64,000 nt of DNA from Camelus bactrianus. Lineage: Eukaryota; Chordata; Mammalia; Artiodactyla; Camelidae. Of the stretch, positions 22,755-35,381 are shown in pieces. The notes under the pieces are model-generated. The model was not told where the DNA came from and did no database searches. It was given only the letters and a program-made list of their open reading frames with translations. Location of the stretch: the NCBI RefSeq assembly GCF_048773025.1, contig NC_133544.1, positions 63,911,501 to 63,975,500 of the forward strand, in the 5' to 3' direction. How positions within the stretch are numbered: position 1 is the stretch's first letter; the number at the start of each line of letters is the position of its first letter. Position numbers and translations under genes: made by a program.

Positions 22755-25329
22755 GAGGCATGGGCTCCGCTGCACAGATGTGTTAAGTTCTGCCTGAGCT
22801 GACAGTTCTGTGTTTTTGAGTCCCTGTCAACACATATACATAGTACCTGGGTTCTGATGTGACTCCCCCAAACAGGAAGGAGGGTGTGTTCTGTTCATAG
22901 ACCACGTGGTCTGTGCACACAGCTGGGAATAACGTGGCTCACCACAAACCTTGTTTGTCTACTGGTCTTTCCCTGGTCATTCAGTTCGGCAGTACCTGGA
23001 AAGGGGCATGGGAAAAGCAGTTGGTTTTAAAGGTTCGAGCTGAGGGGAACTGCAGATTAAACAAGTTGACATACATTGGTAATCACACAGCAGAATAATT
23101 TTGCCAGCCCATTTAAAACAGATTAGAATAGGCTATGAGCCCTTCTTGTAGTCTACTTCCTGGTCATTCATTTAGCCTATAAATAAAATTCCCCATCCAA
23201 AACCTGATGACTCTTTTGCAAAACTCACAGACCTCCCCCTTCTTGGTGAAAGGCATCCTATGCAAAATAATTAATGTCTCTCTCTCGCTCTTTTTTCTAA
23301 ATCTGCTTTTAGAGCCCTACTCAGGTTTCGCAGTAAACAAAAGTACTTAAATATGAAATGATAAATCAGTCCTTATGACTTTCAGGTTCTATTCAGTTTA
23401 TGTTTTTATGAAATTATAGCAGGAATAAAACACTGTTTCTTTGGAAATCTAACATTGAATCTTATTTATTAGACTTTAGTCAGGATCAGGATACTCAGTC
23501 CAGTTGCCTCCACAAGTAGAAGTGTGCTTATTAGATCATGAGTCCTTGAATTGTCCTGACGTCACATTTTCTATCCCATTGGGCCAATGTGCTCAGTCTC
23601 ACCTGTCAGTGTCTGGTTATTATTGTCTTTGCAAAATAAAATGAAGAATTACGTTGGGTCTTTCTGTGACCCAGTGCTATAACACACTCCCACAGAATGT
23701 GGTGTCTACAGTCTGCAGACACAGTGTGTGTCAACACCACCGAGCTGGTGACTGCACTTGTGTATACTGTTACATGTCATGTGGAATGTCGCTGTCAGTC
23801 TTCCATGTGGTGTCATTGCTTTAATGGATGGATTAATAGAAAAGGACCAAAGGCAAATAGACAACTAGAAAAAAAATCACAGACAATGCCTCTAAAACAG
23901 CCAGTCCTTTGATTTTAAGGTCAAAATAACTAATTAATGAGTGACGCAGGGAGAGGAGTGTATATTTAGTTGAGACATTTCCTCCTTTCTCCCATTTCAC
24001 CACTGAGTGCTGACAGTGAGCTGATGCACTGGTTTACAATTATCTGTAACTATGCAGGGAAGACCATGAATTCCAGGGCAGGCTGGGGACAGCCTGATGG
24101 CAGGATTTCCCCTTTGTTGGAGTGGCCCTGCTCTGGGTTTCTGACAGTAAGTCCTCAGCTGCAATGCAGCAGCTGCCTCTGAAATGTAGTTTTTAGCTGG
24201 ATCAACTCTCAATGTGTTGTGACACCAGGTTGGGGGCTTCAGCCTCTAGACAACATTGTTCTGCTTTTCCTTATAATTTAATGATAAATGATTATATCTG
24301 TTAAACAGCAAGCTAGAGCTTCATATTGAAAGCTGTATGGGAAGGAGATTTATTACTTTAAGTAATTACAAAATTTCATAAATTAATCTGCAATAAAATT
24401 GAGGGCCCTCTCAGAAATAAATTCATTATGAATCTTGCTGTGATTGCAAACACATTTTCATATTCTGATTGTTGTCTTGCCTCTGAGTTCGATTCTAAGG
24501 TGAAATATGTGCACCCATTCCCGGCTTCCCTACAAAAGACAAACAAGGAGCCCTCAGCTCCTTTCCTTCCTTCTTACCCACCAAACCATGGGATCTGGTA
24601 ACTTTACAACAGCAAACACTGCTCAGACAAATAATAGCAAAATAGGCTGCTGACTTTTGTAATCTCTCCACTTGTGTATTGGAAAACCAAACAGTAACAG
24701 CAGAAAATCATATTCATTTATGATATAACTTTACGCTTAATTTATTAGGAATTCTAGGAAGCAAGAACCCATGGGTCCTCCAAATCCAAATACTTGGCCA
24801 TCTTGTTAAGAGTGCTTGTGTATCATTTGGTACAATTCCACAATTCTTATTATAGTTGTCATTAGGAGAAAACCTCTCCCCAAATGCTGTTAATCTGTGA
24901 AAATATTAAAAAAAAAAAAACTATTACCAGTATAAATGTTTTCCAAGATAAAAATATTTCCCCTTCTCGACATTGAAGGAATGAAGATTCTTTTCCATTT
25001 TGTCCTTAAATTTCATCTACTGAAGTTGTTTATTTCAAATTATCCAATTTCAAACATTTTATTTTTGTTTTCCCACCCTGTAAAGAAATCCCAGTGAGCA
25101 TAATTGAGTAGTTCTATGGTTGCTTGTCCTCAGACTCCCCTCAGTTTCTTAATAACCCCTCCCACAGCTCACATAGCATACGAAGGCACGGAATCACTAC
25201 TGAGGTTCCCAGATCTTCCCTTTTGTCTCTGCCTGTTCCATCCTTGATAATGGCTGTTCTCTGATACTGAACAAGCATTCCAGTCTAGGTACTGCGTCCT
25301 ATTTTAATCTTCTGTATTTCAGTCCAATG
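22755..25329. other. Intergenic upstream of TRDV1, copy A
   Basis: 22755-24190 matches 61930-63270. From about 24190 to 25650 there is no counterpart in copy B. A perfect TGACGTCA (CRE-type) octamer at 23557-23564 is not kept in copy B. No gene seen. Confidence 0.45.
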
Positions 25330-28130
25330 AAGAGTACTTTAATCAGATGTATACTCTACTCCATTATCAATATTCTTTACGAGTCTTTTGGGGACATATT
25401 TTCATTCCCTTCTGTAAATGCCTAGAAGTGGAGTCGTTGGGTTGTGGTAGATGTATGTTTAGCTCTGTGAGAAACCACCAGAGTTGTTGCCCAGTTTACA
25501 ATCCCACCAGCAATCTTACAGTTGCATCACATGCTTACTTTTATTTTGAAATAGTTTTAGACTCACATACAAGTTGCCAATGTATTGTGGAGTTCTCTCT
25601 ACATTTCACACAGCTTTCTCCAATGATAATATTTTACATAACCATAGTACATTGATCAAAACCAGGACAGTGATATTGATGAAATATTATTAAAATACAG
25701 GTCTTGCTCTGAATAACTCATTTTTATATGCACTTTTTTGATGCATAGCTCTATGAAATTTTATCACATGTATAGGTTCTTATTACTACCACTAAAATCA
25801 AGATGCAGAACAGTTTCATCACCCTAAAGAAATTCACTTTACACACGCTCCACACCTGAGCATCCCCTGATAACTCCCGGCAACCGATATTTTTTGCATC
25901 TTTATATTTTGTCCTTTTGAGAATGTGGTATAAATAAAATCATACATCATGTGTGGGACCATAATAAGCCAGTAAGTGTAATCATACACCCTGCACCATT
26001 TGGGGGTTGACTTTTTTTTTCCACTTAGATTAACACCCTTGAGGTACATCCAGTTTATTGCATGTATCAACCGTCTGTTCCTTTTAGTCACTACAGACTG
26101 TCTCCAAATTATGATGATTCAACTTAGTAGTTTTGACTGTACAGTGGTGAGAAAGCCACATGCATTCTGTAGAAGCCACACTTGGAATTTTGAATTTTCA
26201 TCTTTTCCAGGCTAGTAACATGGCATGTGATATTGTCTGGTGAAGCTGTGCAAGCTGAGCTCCCCTCACCATGGGATAAAACAACGAAAACACTTAGAAG
26301 CATTCTGTACCCACACAACCATTCTGTTCTTCACTTTCAATACAGTACTCAGTAAATTATGAGATTCTCTACCCTTTAGTGTAAAATAGACTATGTGTTA
26401 GATGATTTTCCCCTGTAGCTGTAGGCTAATATAAATGTTAAGCACATTTAAGGTAAGCTAGGCTAAGCTACGATGCTTGGTAGGTTAGATTATGAAATGC
26501 ATTTTTAACGTATTACACTATTTTCAACTTATGATGGTTTATTGGGACCTAACTCCATGGGAATTGTGGAAGATCTATAAATAATATGTGATTCGATGGA
26601 TCCTATTTAACCATTCACCCAATGAAGAACATTTGGGTGGTTTCCAGGTTTTGGCCATCACAAACAGAGCCACCACGAATATTTATGTACAGATTTCACT
26701 GTGAACAGAAGGTTTTCATTTCTTAAGCATAAATACCCAGGAGTGTGGATTGCTGGGTCATAAGGTAAGTGAATGTTTAGCTTTATGTGAAACCGCTGCA
26801 TTGTTTTCCAGAATGACTGGACCACTCACTCACCAACAATGTATGAGTGATTCAGTTTCTCTGCATTCGTGCCAAAACTTGATACTGTCAGTATTCTTAT
26901 GTTAGGCATTCTGATAGATGTGGGATGGTATCTCATTGTGGCCTTAAGTTGCATTTCCCTCATGGCTAATGATGTTGAACATCTGTTCATGTGCTTCTGT
27001 ATATGCTTTTTTACCTACCACATCGCCTCTTTGGTAAAGTGTCTGTGTGAGTTTTTATCCACTTTTTGATTGGATTGTTTGTTTTCTTCCTGTTGAGTTT
27101 AGGGAGTTCATTGTATTTTGAACACTAGACTGTTGAGAAAAATATATTCGGCAAATATTTCCTGTCAGTCTGTGGTTTGCATTTTTCTTCTCTTAATAAT
27201 GCCTTTCACAGAGCAAACATTGTTCATGTTGATGAAATTGAAGTCTTTTTTATAGATTATACTTTTGGTGTCATATCAAAAATCTTCTTGCCTTTTCCCT
27301 AAGTCATGAAGATTTTTCTCTTATTTTTCTCCTGTTTTTCCTTCTAGAAGCTTTATAGTTTCACATTTTATACTTGTTTGTATGATCCATTTTGGGACTG
27401 TCCTCTAACTTTGTGTAAGGTGTGAGGTTTAGGCAAAGGTTGAATTATTTGCCTTGAACATCCAGTGGTCCCAACATCACTTGCTCATCCAGCTACCCTT
27501 CCTCCATTGAACTGTCTTTTCAACATTGTCAAAGATATCAGGCTTCCCCACACATGTGGGTCTACATCTGGTGGCATAAACTTGATAATGATATTCTTTT
27601 ACTATCCTTTTAATGTTGACTATGCAGTACATTTTTCTATTTCATTCATTATATTTATAATTTGCATTTTTCTCCTTGTTCCTTTCTTAATTCTATCTAG
27701 AAATCTATCAATTTGATTAATCATATTAAGAAAATTAACTTTGTATTTTATGAATATTTCTATTGTTTGCTTATATTTCATAATTTCACTTACAAAAATT
27801 ATTTCCTTCTGTTAGCTGATGTTGTGTTTAATTCATTCTATTTTTCTATCTTCTGTTATTTAAGGCCTAGATAATAGTTTTTCAACCTTTCTTCTTTAGT
27901 GATATAAACATTTAAAAGATAAATTTTCATCAATGTACTATTTTACCTGCTTCTCACTCTTACTTTTATATATGTGTTCCCACTAGATTTTTTTTCTGAG
28001 TATTTTCTGATAGTGTTTCTAATTGCTTCTTTAACCTGCTAGTTAAAGCTTAGTGCATAATTTCCAAATATTTGGGAATTTCTGGTGACATCTATTTGCA
28101 GTTGATTTACTGTATCAATTCAGTTTTAGT
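25330..28130 (-). mobile_element. Old L1 remnants, antisense
   Basis: Plus strand reads as reverse-complement L1 ORF2 and flanking sequence: for example gtctgtggtttgcatttttc, catttccctcatggctaatg, and 'ttgggtggtttccaggtttt'. Several diverged pieces, probably of more than one L1. The part 25660-26340 is shared with 63340-64000. Confidence 0.65.
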
Positions 28131-28260
28131 CAAAGAATAAATTCTGTATAAATTCAGATTTTTTATGCATTAAGACTTATTTATGACCAAATGGATTATG
28201 TGTGTGTATGTTTGTGAACAGTTTGTCTACATAGCAGGGTTTCATGGGGCCCCAGCTGCA

Positions 28261-28299
28261 GGTTTGGGTACAGGCTGCAGGTGCCTGGAGAGCACCGTG
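28261..28299 (-). promoter_or_regulatory. 23-RSS of TRAV23
   Basis: Heptamer CACGGTG (28293-28299; one mismatch), 23 bp spacer, nonamer ACCCAAACC (28261-28269). Confidence 0.85.
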
Positions 28300-28802
28300 C
28301 ACTTGCTGCACAGAAGTAGGTGGCTGCGTCTCCGGGCTGGGAGTCCTTGATGTGCAATGAGAAGTGTTTGGCATTTCCATTGGAGGAAACTGTGAATCTT
28401 CCATCTTCCTTTTTATTCCCACCTGAACTTTTGCCTATCAAGAATTCAGGGCCTTGACCAGGGTACTGCCGGTACCATGAGAAATAGTTAAATAGACTGT
28501 TCTCATAAGTACAGTTCAGAATTGAAATTGCTCCTTCGTGGACTTCCAGGGGTTGAGGGCTCTGTTTCACCTGCTGTTGGTCACTTTTTCCATCCTGTTG
28601 TCCACTCACCCCTGATTAAGAAGAAAAATTCATTAGATCTGCAAATTTTTATCTCATCCTATAAATTTCTACCAGCATGACTCTGTCTGTATCCCAATCT
28701 TTCATTCCCCCAAATTAAACTTATCCTAGGGTTTCTCCTCCATTACTCACAGCCTGGTTGAAGCCACAGAATTAAAAACGATGCTCCCAGAATCCTGTCC
28801 AT
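28300..28802 (-). CDS. TRAV23: T-cell receptor alpha (delta) variable gene, TRAV23 family
   Basis: TCR variable domain; the human ortholog TRAV23/DV6 is listed for both alpha and delta chains, and shared use here is inference. The leader exon is 28751-28802 ([17 protein letters not shown]) with donor GTGAGT. The V exon is 28300-28611 after acceptor TTAATCAG, giving [17 protein letters not shown] in frame; this family has an extended N-terminus. First cysteine (ILNCTYENS), tryptophan ([12 protein letters not shown]) and second cysteine (ATYFCAAS) are present. QQQVKQSPQ, NCxYEN and [13 protein letters not shown] are diagnostic. A second copy is expected about 38.9 kb to the right, outside the window. 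Confidence 0.9.
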
Positions 28803-30765
28803 TGTTCCTGGCACAAAAGCTCAGTGACAGCTGGTCTTCGCAGCCCGCGAGGAAGCTGACTGTAAGCTCACAGCTGCTGTAATGCTTTCAAGAGGCCCCA
28901 CCCTCTCACAAGGACTTTCACTGAAAGCTATTTCTGCAAAGCAAGTACTTCCCCTTTTTGCCCTTAGAATTGCTGAAAATTACTCTAACTGAAAATGAGA
29001 AATCTACTATCTACACATGAAAAATGATCAGTTTCAAACTATCTCCCTCTACCCTGTTCTTCCTCTCCTCACACTTCCTAGAACATTAAATATAATGTCC
29101 AAGGGCACCTTGATGTGTCAGTAGGGATGATATGATTTTACAATAGGGAAGACAGGGACTCCCATGAGGTCCCAGGATTAGTACGTAGAGTGGCATTTCT
29201 TTTTTATTACAAAAAATAATTAAAGTCTAATGAGGACACACAAGGGACATAATATACCATTACAAGCTAAAGTCATGGATCAGAATAGACAGAATACATA
29301 GCCCTTTTGCCCTCATGGAACTTAAATTTTAATATGATCTTTGAGATGTATCCACATTTCACATGACCCTAGGAAATGACAGAAGATAATAAAATCAATG
29401 TCAATTTATTTGTATTTCTTCTAAAATATAATTCAGCCTAGTGAAATATTTCTAAGAATATATGTGGGGAAAATAAATTCAGAAGTACTGGCATTATCTG
29501 ATCTGCAGGAGTTTCAATCTCCAAACAGATAAGAAAGGCTAGAAAAATTCTTTAGACTTTAGAAGATCTGGCCAAGACCATTCAATAATGTGACATTTTT
29601 TGGTAGTTCTTATCATGGGTTTGAACAAACATTTAATATTTTCTCTACCCTTTATCCTCATAGATAGAATAAAAAAATACAAAAAATCAATTTGGTTTTT
29701 GATGCTAACACAGCAGGATGTAAAGACAGAAATTAAGGATAAATTCCAAAGCATCCCTAAACATAGTGTTGCTCTGCATTATCAATAATAGAAGTTAAAA
29801 GAAGTAAAGAGCACGCTTTTTCTGAAATATGGAGAGAATTTTGTTGTGTCTGTATTTGATGTCATTTCAAATCCAGTCAAAGAAAAGCATCATTTCAGTC
29901 CAACAGGAGACAATGATAAGAGTTCCATTCCTCAGACTAATCGCATTTGACTCCAGCACTCCAAGGGAATTCTTAATTGTTAAACTTTTGATATGTTTCC
30001 TTTTGATTTATTTATTCATTACTACATCTCTTTGATATATGTTTACTGAGTGCTCATAAGTGCCTAGTACATGAGCAATACTTGGGTCTTTTTCCTGAAG
30101 GAGACATAATCCCAGTCTTCAGCCAACCTATTCCCAATATTTAAGTGCAATCACATAAAAGCTACTGAAGAGAAATGTGTATCTATATGATGTGACAAAA
30201 AAAAAATAAAATAAAACAAACAAACCAGTAATGAGCTCTAGTTCTGGCCCAGAGAGACAATGGCTCCAATGGATGGATGCTTGGAGTGATACTTACACCA
30301 CCAGCAGTTTTCCCTTTTTAAAAATGGGGTGAGGGAATTCTAGGCACAGATTAACTCAGTGGTTGGAGACTGGGCTGTGTCTGGGTGGAAACATTATAAA
30401 TTTGTATTCGAGAAGCTAATATGGTCCTGATCTTGAAGAACAACCTGTATTATTCAAAGAAGTGTTGATTTCCAAAGTCATAGGTTTGAAACTAGTAGAC
30501 TAGAACATACACATACTACTCAGTTAGATGGATATATGCATGCATACATACATACATACACACATACATACTTATCCGCATAGAAATATACATAATAGAT
30601 AGATTAAAACTGAAGCTAATAGGAGATTAAAAAGTCATTAGATTTTTAAAGGCTAATTTGTGGCTTCTTGGAGAATATGTAGATGTGGGACAAATGTTAA
30701 TCTTTTCTGAAGCACCACTGCCCCTTTGTGGCCCTGTAGAGAAGTTACACTGTACAATTGTATAA
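28803..30765. other. Intergenic upstream of TRAV23
   Basis: AT-rich, no gene seen. A MIR-like tract lies near 30035-30120. A CATA-rich microsatellite runs 30537-30571. A CTCF-like run (minus strand GGCCACAAAGGGGCAGTGG) lies at 30715-30733. Confidence 0.45.
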
Positions 30766-30797
30766 GGTTTCTTAAAAGTTGATGGTTATCAACCATG

Positions 30798-31088
30798 CAT
30801 CAATCGGAGCACTGATATGAATGGCTGAGTGTTCTTCTTAGGGCAGTGATTTCTCCAGATAGAGGGAGATTTTGCCCTTGATGAGGTTTCCCCCTGTGAA
30901 ACCTTTGTTTCTTCTAACTGAGGTGTGTCTCAGGGGGATCTGGAAGCCTTGGTTGGGATGCTAGACCTACCAGGAGAAAACAGGGCTTCGCATATATTCA
31001 TGGAAGGACCTCACTTGCCCTATGGTCCCTTTAAAGACAGGAATTAGTCCTCAAGCTGAATCACTGCACGGGGCTGTCTTTCCTCCCA
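30798..31088 (-). pseudogene. Degraded TRAV8-family V exon relic
   Basis: Too decayed to give an open frame, but on the minus strand the order of landmarks is that of a whole V exon. GGAGGAAAGACAGCCC (near 31075-31086) matches the TRAV8 exon start; CAGTGATTCAGCTTGAGGAC is FR1; TCCTGGTAGGTCTAGCAT then CCCAACCAAGGCTTCCAG is FR2 (S-W-stop-V-stop-H-P-N-Q-G-F-Q); CTGGAGAAATCACTGCCC is FR3. The second-cysteine codon is AGT. A nonamer-like TAAGAAACC (30766-30774) sits at the right distance. It has at least two stops and a frameshift in FR1. I saw no leader exon. Assignment to TRAV8 or its close relatives is inference. Confidence 0.65.
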
Positions 31089-31149
31089 TAATAGCAACAT
31101 CAGATCAAGGAGAGCCCGTCTCACTAAAGAGAACACTAAGTAGATTCTA

Positions 31150-31280
31150 AATCAAACTACTTTTTCTAACTCTTTGTCAACACTTCATATTGTTGTTTTA
31201 TTACTCTTAGCCAACGTAATGGTGTATAGTGGTCTCACCGCGGTAGCAATTTGAATTTCCCTGATGACTAATGATGCAGA
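31150..31280 (-). mobile_element. Short L1 remnant, antisense
   Basis: Contains gaatttccctgatgactaat, the complement of L1 ORF2 C-terminal sequence. It is the site of the adjoining DNA transposon insertion. Confidence 0.5.
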
Positions 31281-31281
31281 A

Positions 31282-31502
31282 CAGGGGTTTACAATCTTTT
31301 TCCATAATGGGTAGAATAGTAAATACTTTTGGCTTTGCAGGCCACTCAGTCTCTGTTGCAGCTACTGATGTCTGCCACTGTGGCATGAAAGAAGCCACTG
31401 ATAATACATGAATAAATGAGCGCTGCTATGCTCCAATAAAACTTTTCTTACAAGAATAGGTGGCTGAATAGATTTGGTCATGGGTCATATTTTGTTGATT
31501 CT
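31282..31502 (+). mobile_element. Non-autonomous hAT-type DNA transposon
   Basis: About 220 bp starting CAGGGGTTTACAATCTTTTT and ending in its rough inverted repeat (attttgttgattcttg), with the internal signature agtaaatacttttggctttg. Flanked by 8 bp near-repeats ATGCAGAA / ATGTAGAG, the target length typical of hAT. It resembles a MER-type Charlie element; exact family not certain. Confidence 0.55.
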
Positions 31503-31539
31503 TGATGTAGAGAACGATATGGCTTCACAGGGGAATTCT

Positions 31540-34180
31540 CCAAACATTTAAGGAAAAGTTAGTCCCCATCCTGCTCAAATTTTTCCAGAAAACTGAAGAA
31601 TACTGAGTACTCCCAAACTTTTTCAATAAGGCCAGCAGTATTTTGATACACAAACCAGACAATGATACTACAAAAAAAGAAAAATACAGGTCAATATTCC
31701 CAAAACTCAGAGATGCAAAAACCCTCAGCAAATATTGGGAAACTGAATTCAACAATACATACACATTATGAGTAAGTAGGATTTTTCCAGATGTGCAAGG
31801 TAGGATCAATATCCACAAATCAATCACTGTGATACACATTAACAGAATGAAGGATAAAGTTACATGATTATCTCAATGGATGGAGAAAATTCATTTGATA
31901 AAATTCATCATCTATTTATTTTAAAATTCTCAATAAACTTGGTATAGAGGGAACATACCTTAAACAATAAAGGCCATGTATGACTAATCCACAGCTAATC
32001 TTACACTCAATGATTCAAAAACTGAAACTTTTTCTCTAAGATCAGAAACAAAACAAGGATGCCCACTCTCTTCACTTCTACTTAACATACTATTTAATAT
32101 TTTAGCCACAGCAATCAAACAGAACAAAGAAATAAAAAACATCCAAATTGGAGAGAAAGAAATAAAGCTGCCACTGTTTGCAGATGGCCTGATGTTCAAT
32201 GTAGAAAATTATGAAGACACCAACAAAACACTTTTAGGACTAATAAATAAATTCAGTAAAGTTGCAGAGTACACAATGAATATACAGAAAAAGTTTCATT
32301 TGTACACACTAATAATAACTATCAGAAAGATAACTGAAGAAAAAAACACAATCTTCAACTAAATGAAAAAGAGTAAATTCCAGGAATAAATTTAACCAAG
32401 AAGGTGAAAGATCTTTACCCTGAAAAGAATAAGACATTGATAAGGAAATTGAAGACAATAAAAATAAGTAGAAAAGCATTCCATGTTTATGAGTAGGAAG
32501 GATTACTATTGTCAAGATATCCATCCTAACAAAAGAAATCCACAGATTCAACAAATCCTTATCAAAATACTCATGACAGTTTTCATTGAATAGAACAAAT
32601 ATTACTAAAATTTGTATGGAAGCCCAAAGACCGCAAATAGCCAAAGCGATTTGGAGATAAAAGAGCAATGTGGATATTCCCTGACATTAAAATATACTAC
32701 AAAGGAATCATCTAAGCTCTCTGGTACTGGCACAAACACAGACATATTATTCAATGAAACAGACTGGAGAGCCCAGAATTAAATCCATGCACATACGATC
32801 AATCAACCTATCAGAAAGGAAACAAAAATAAGTTACAGGGAAAAGTGCACTCTTCTATAAGTGGTGTTGGGCAAACTGGACAGCTAATAGTTAAAGAATG
32901 AAAGTAGAACATTTTCTTACAACACGTATGAAAACGAACTCAAAATGGATAAAAGACTTAAGTGTAAGACCTGAAATTATAAAACTCCTAAAACAAAATA
33001 TAGACAGTATGCTCTATGACATTCATCACTGCAATATATTTTACATCTGTTTCCTCAGGCAAGGACAAAAAGGACCCAGAATAAGAAAATGGGACCTAAT
33101 CAAACTAAATTTTTTTGCATAGTGAAGGAAATCATCAATACCAAGAAGAGGTAACGTAGTGAATGAAAGAAGAAATTTGCAAGTGATTTGTCAATAAGGG
33201 GTTAATGTCCAAAGTATATAAAGAACTTATACTCTCAATATCAAAAGCACAAATAATCTGATTTAAAAAGTGAGAGAATACCTAAAATACACATTTTTTA
33301 ACAAAGAAGACATACGATGGCCAACAGAAGTATGAAAAAATACTAAACATCTTTAAACATCAGGAAGATGGAAATCAAAACCACAATGAGGTATCACCTG
33401 ACATCTGTCAGAATGCTGTCATCAAACAAACACATAAAAAAGAAATAACAAGCATTGTGGAGGATGTGGAGAAGAGGGAACCCTCGGTGGGAAAGTAAAC
33501 TGGTGCAGCTACGATGAAAATGAGCATGAAGATTCTTCAAAAAAGTAACATTAGGACTGCCATATGATCCAGCAATTTCACTCTGGGTATTTGTCAGCAG
33601 AATACAAAACCATTAATCGAAAATATATATTTACCATAATGTTCGCAGCAGCATTATTTCCAATAACCAAGATATGGAAGCAAACTCTGTATTCATTCAT
33701 ATGATTAGATAGAGAACACACACACTCACACACACACGTACACACACAAAGAATTAAAAAACAAAGATGTCTTGCCATTTGGGACAATATGGTTATAGAC
33801 GATACAGATCTGGAGGGTATTATACTTAGCACAGTAAGTCAGGCAGGGTAACACAAATATTGTATGTTTTCACTTATATGTGAAACGTAAAAAGCAAAAC
33901 ATATGTATAAATTTAACAAAACCAAAAGACAACAGATATGGGAACAAATTTGTGGTGACTGGAGGGGAAAGGAGTACAGGTGAAAGAGGGAAAGAAGTTT
34001 AAGAGGCACAAACTTTCAGGGGTAAAATCAATAGGTTATAAGTATGTTATGTAAGAGAATATACTCAATATTTTATAAAAACTTTGGTACGTAATTGATA
34101 AAGTATCAAATTACTATGTTGTGGAACTGAAACTAATATAACATAGCCAGTCAGTTATACTTCAATAAAATTTTTAACTA
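31540..34180 (+). mobile_element. 5'-truncated L1, about 2.6 kb
   Basis: Plus-strand L1 covering the ORF2 reverse-transcriptase region (tttgcagatggcctgatgtt encodes the F-A-D-G-L-M position of the usual F-A-D-D-L-M motif), the C-terminal region (tggtgcagctacgatgaaaa; gccatatgatccagcaattt) and the 3' end (agttatacttcaataaaatt). The frame is broken many times and there is no full-length ORF. A CA-rich microsatellite interrupts it near 33718-33747. Confidence 0.8.
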
Positions 34181-34184
34181 CATA

Positions 34185-34900
34185 AAATGAAAATGTGACT
34201 TTATGTGGCAAAAGGGACTTTGGATATGTGATTAACTTAAAGTTCTTGATATGAATTTTCCTGGATTATCAGGGTAGACCCTAAATATAATCATAAATAT
34301 CCTCTATTTACCAGAAACAAATAGACTGCCAGAAATTTCTCCAGCAAAGATGGTTTTATTCTAGATCAGAAGAGAATTGCAGTTCAAGGTCTGTAACCAC
34401 ATCCAAGTCCCCACATGGCGAGGGAAGGAGAATGTGTTTACAGAGAGGAGAAGTGGGGAGGGCTGTAGTAAACAGAGGGTCCACGGCTTCTCATTGGCTG
34501 AGTCTTTGCCAGGAGAGAAGACAAGTCCTTCTTCTGCCCTTTGACCTCTGCTCTCCTCACGGTGCATGAGTGCTCCCACTGTCTCCCAAGTCTATGTAAT
34601 TGTGATTTCTGTTGATTTACTTTTTACACCTTGTGAGACAGAAGCAGAAGGATATTTGATTGCAGAAGAGGAAGGAGCTGTGGTGGTGGACGCAAGAGGT
34701 TGGAGAGATTCAAGAAAGGGTCATGAGCCGAGGAATCCAGGTGGCCTCCAGTAGCTGGAAAAGACAAGGAACTGAAATCTCCTCCAGAGCCTCCAGAAGG
34801 AGCCAAGCCTGCCAAGAACTTGATTGTAGACAGTGAAATTGATTTCAGACATTTTGCATGTAGAAATACAAGAAATAAATTTGTTTTAAGTGATCAAGTT
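34185..34900 (+). mobile_element. Ancient MaLR-like LTR fragment with a nested LTR
   Basis: Outer sequence (cctggattatcagggtagac before the insertion; gccgaggaatccaggtggcc and tagctggaaaagacaaggaa after it) resembles old mammalian MaLR LTRs. It is split by a younger element at 34327-34635. Family from memory. Confidence 0.45.
34327..34635 (-). mobile_element. Probable solo LTR nested in the older LTR
   Basis: A 309 bp insert flanked by 4 bp repeats AGAC (34323-34326 and 34636-34639). On the minus strand it carries AATAAA shortly before its end, as LTRs do. One terminus does not show the usual TG/CA, so boundaries are tentative. The 4 bp repeat suggests class I (ERV1). Confidence 0.45.
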
Positions 34901-35342
34901 CATATTGAACCTTGAGTTTGGTCTGTTGGCTTTGCAGCACTGGTAGGATGTACTCACAATCGCCTGTTGGGACGCACTGAGGTGGACCTGAACGTTCTTG
35001 AGACACCCGGCTAAGCTGGATGATATCTTTATTGGAGTGACGTTTCTTTTAATCCCTTTCACATTTCACCATCTTGGAGTCCAGCATACTGTGGTAAAGA
35101 TGTGTTTTAATTCTGAATTCTGTCCTCTTATCAGCTACTCTGCTAGTACCAAGTTAGACGTTTTTAGTGCGGAAGGAAATGCAGATTGAGAAGGAAGATA
35201 AACACCAAAGTCCCAAATCGGTAGGGTGAAAACGTGTCTGTGATTAAAACTACACTGATGTAGGTGAGGACTGATAAGCCCTGCAGATGCAGGTGGCGGC
35301 CTCACGGTGAGACTGTGGCTGGAGGGGGCTGAGCCCGCTGAG
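34901..35342. other. Intergenic downstream of TRAV22
   Basis: No gene seen. Confidence 0.5.
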
Positions 35343-35381
35343 GGTTGGTGTTCAGGCTGCAGGTGCCCGGGGAGCACTGTG
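35343..35381 (-). promoter_or_regulatory. 23-RSS of TRAV22
   Basis: Consensus heptamer CACAGTG (35375-35381), 23 bp spacer, nonamer ACACCAACC (35343-35351). Confidence 0.9.

Larger units (their letters stand above)
4830..26340. repeat. Tandem segmental duplication, copy A
   Basis: From about 4830 onward the sequence aligns, base run after base run, with about 43718-64000 in the same orientation and at an offset near 38.9 kb. The block carries TRAV26, TRAV25, TRAV24 and TRDV1. Sequence present only in A includes 7530-7840, an L1 at 8367-8896, about 300 bp of old L1 near 9720-10030, a solo LTR at 17168-17807, and about 1.5 kb at 24190-25650. The right limit given is where copy B leaves the window, not a true boundary. 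Confidence 0.9.
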
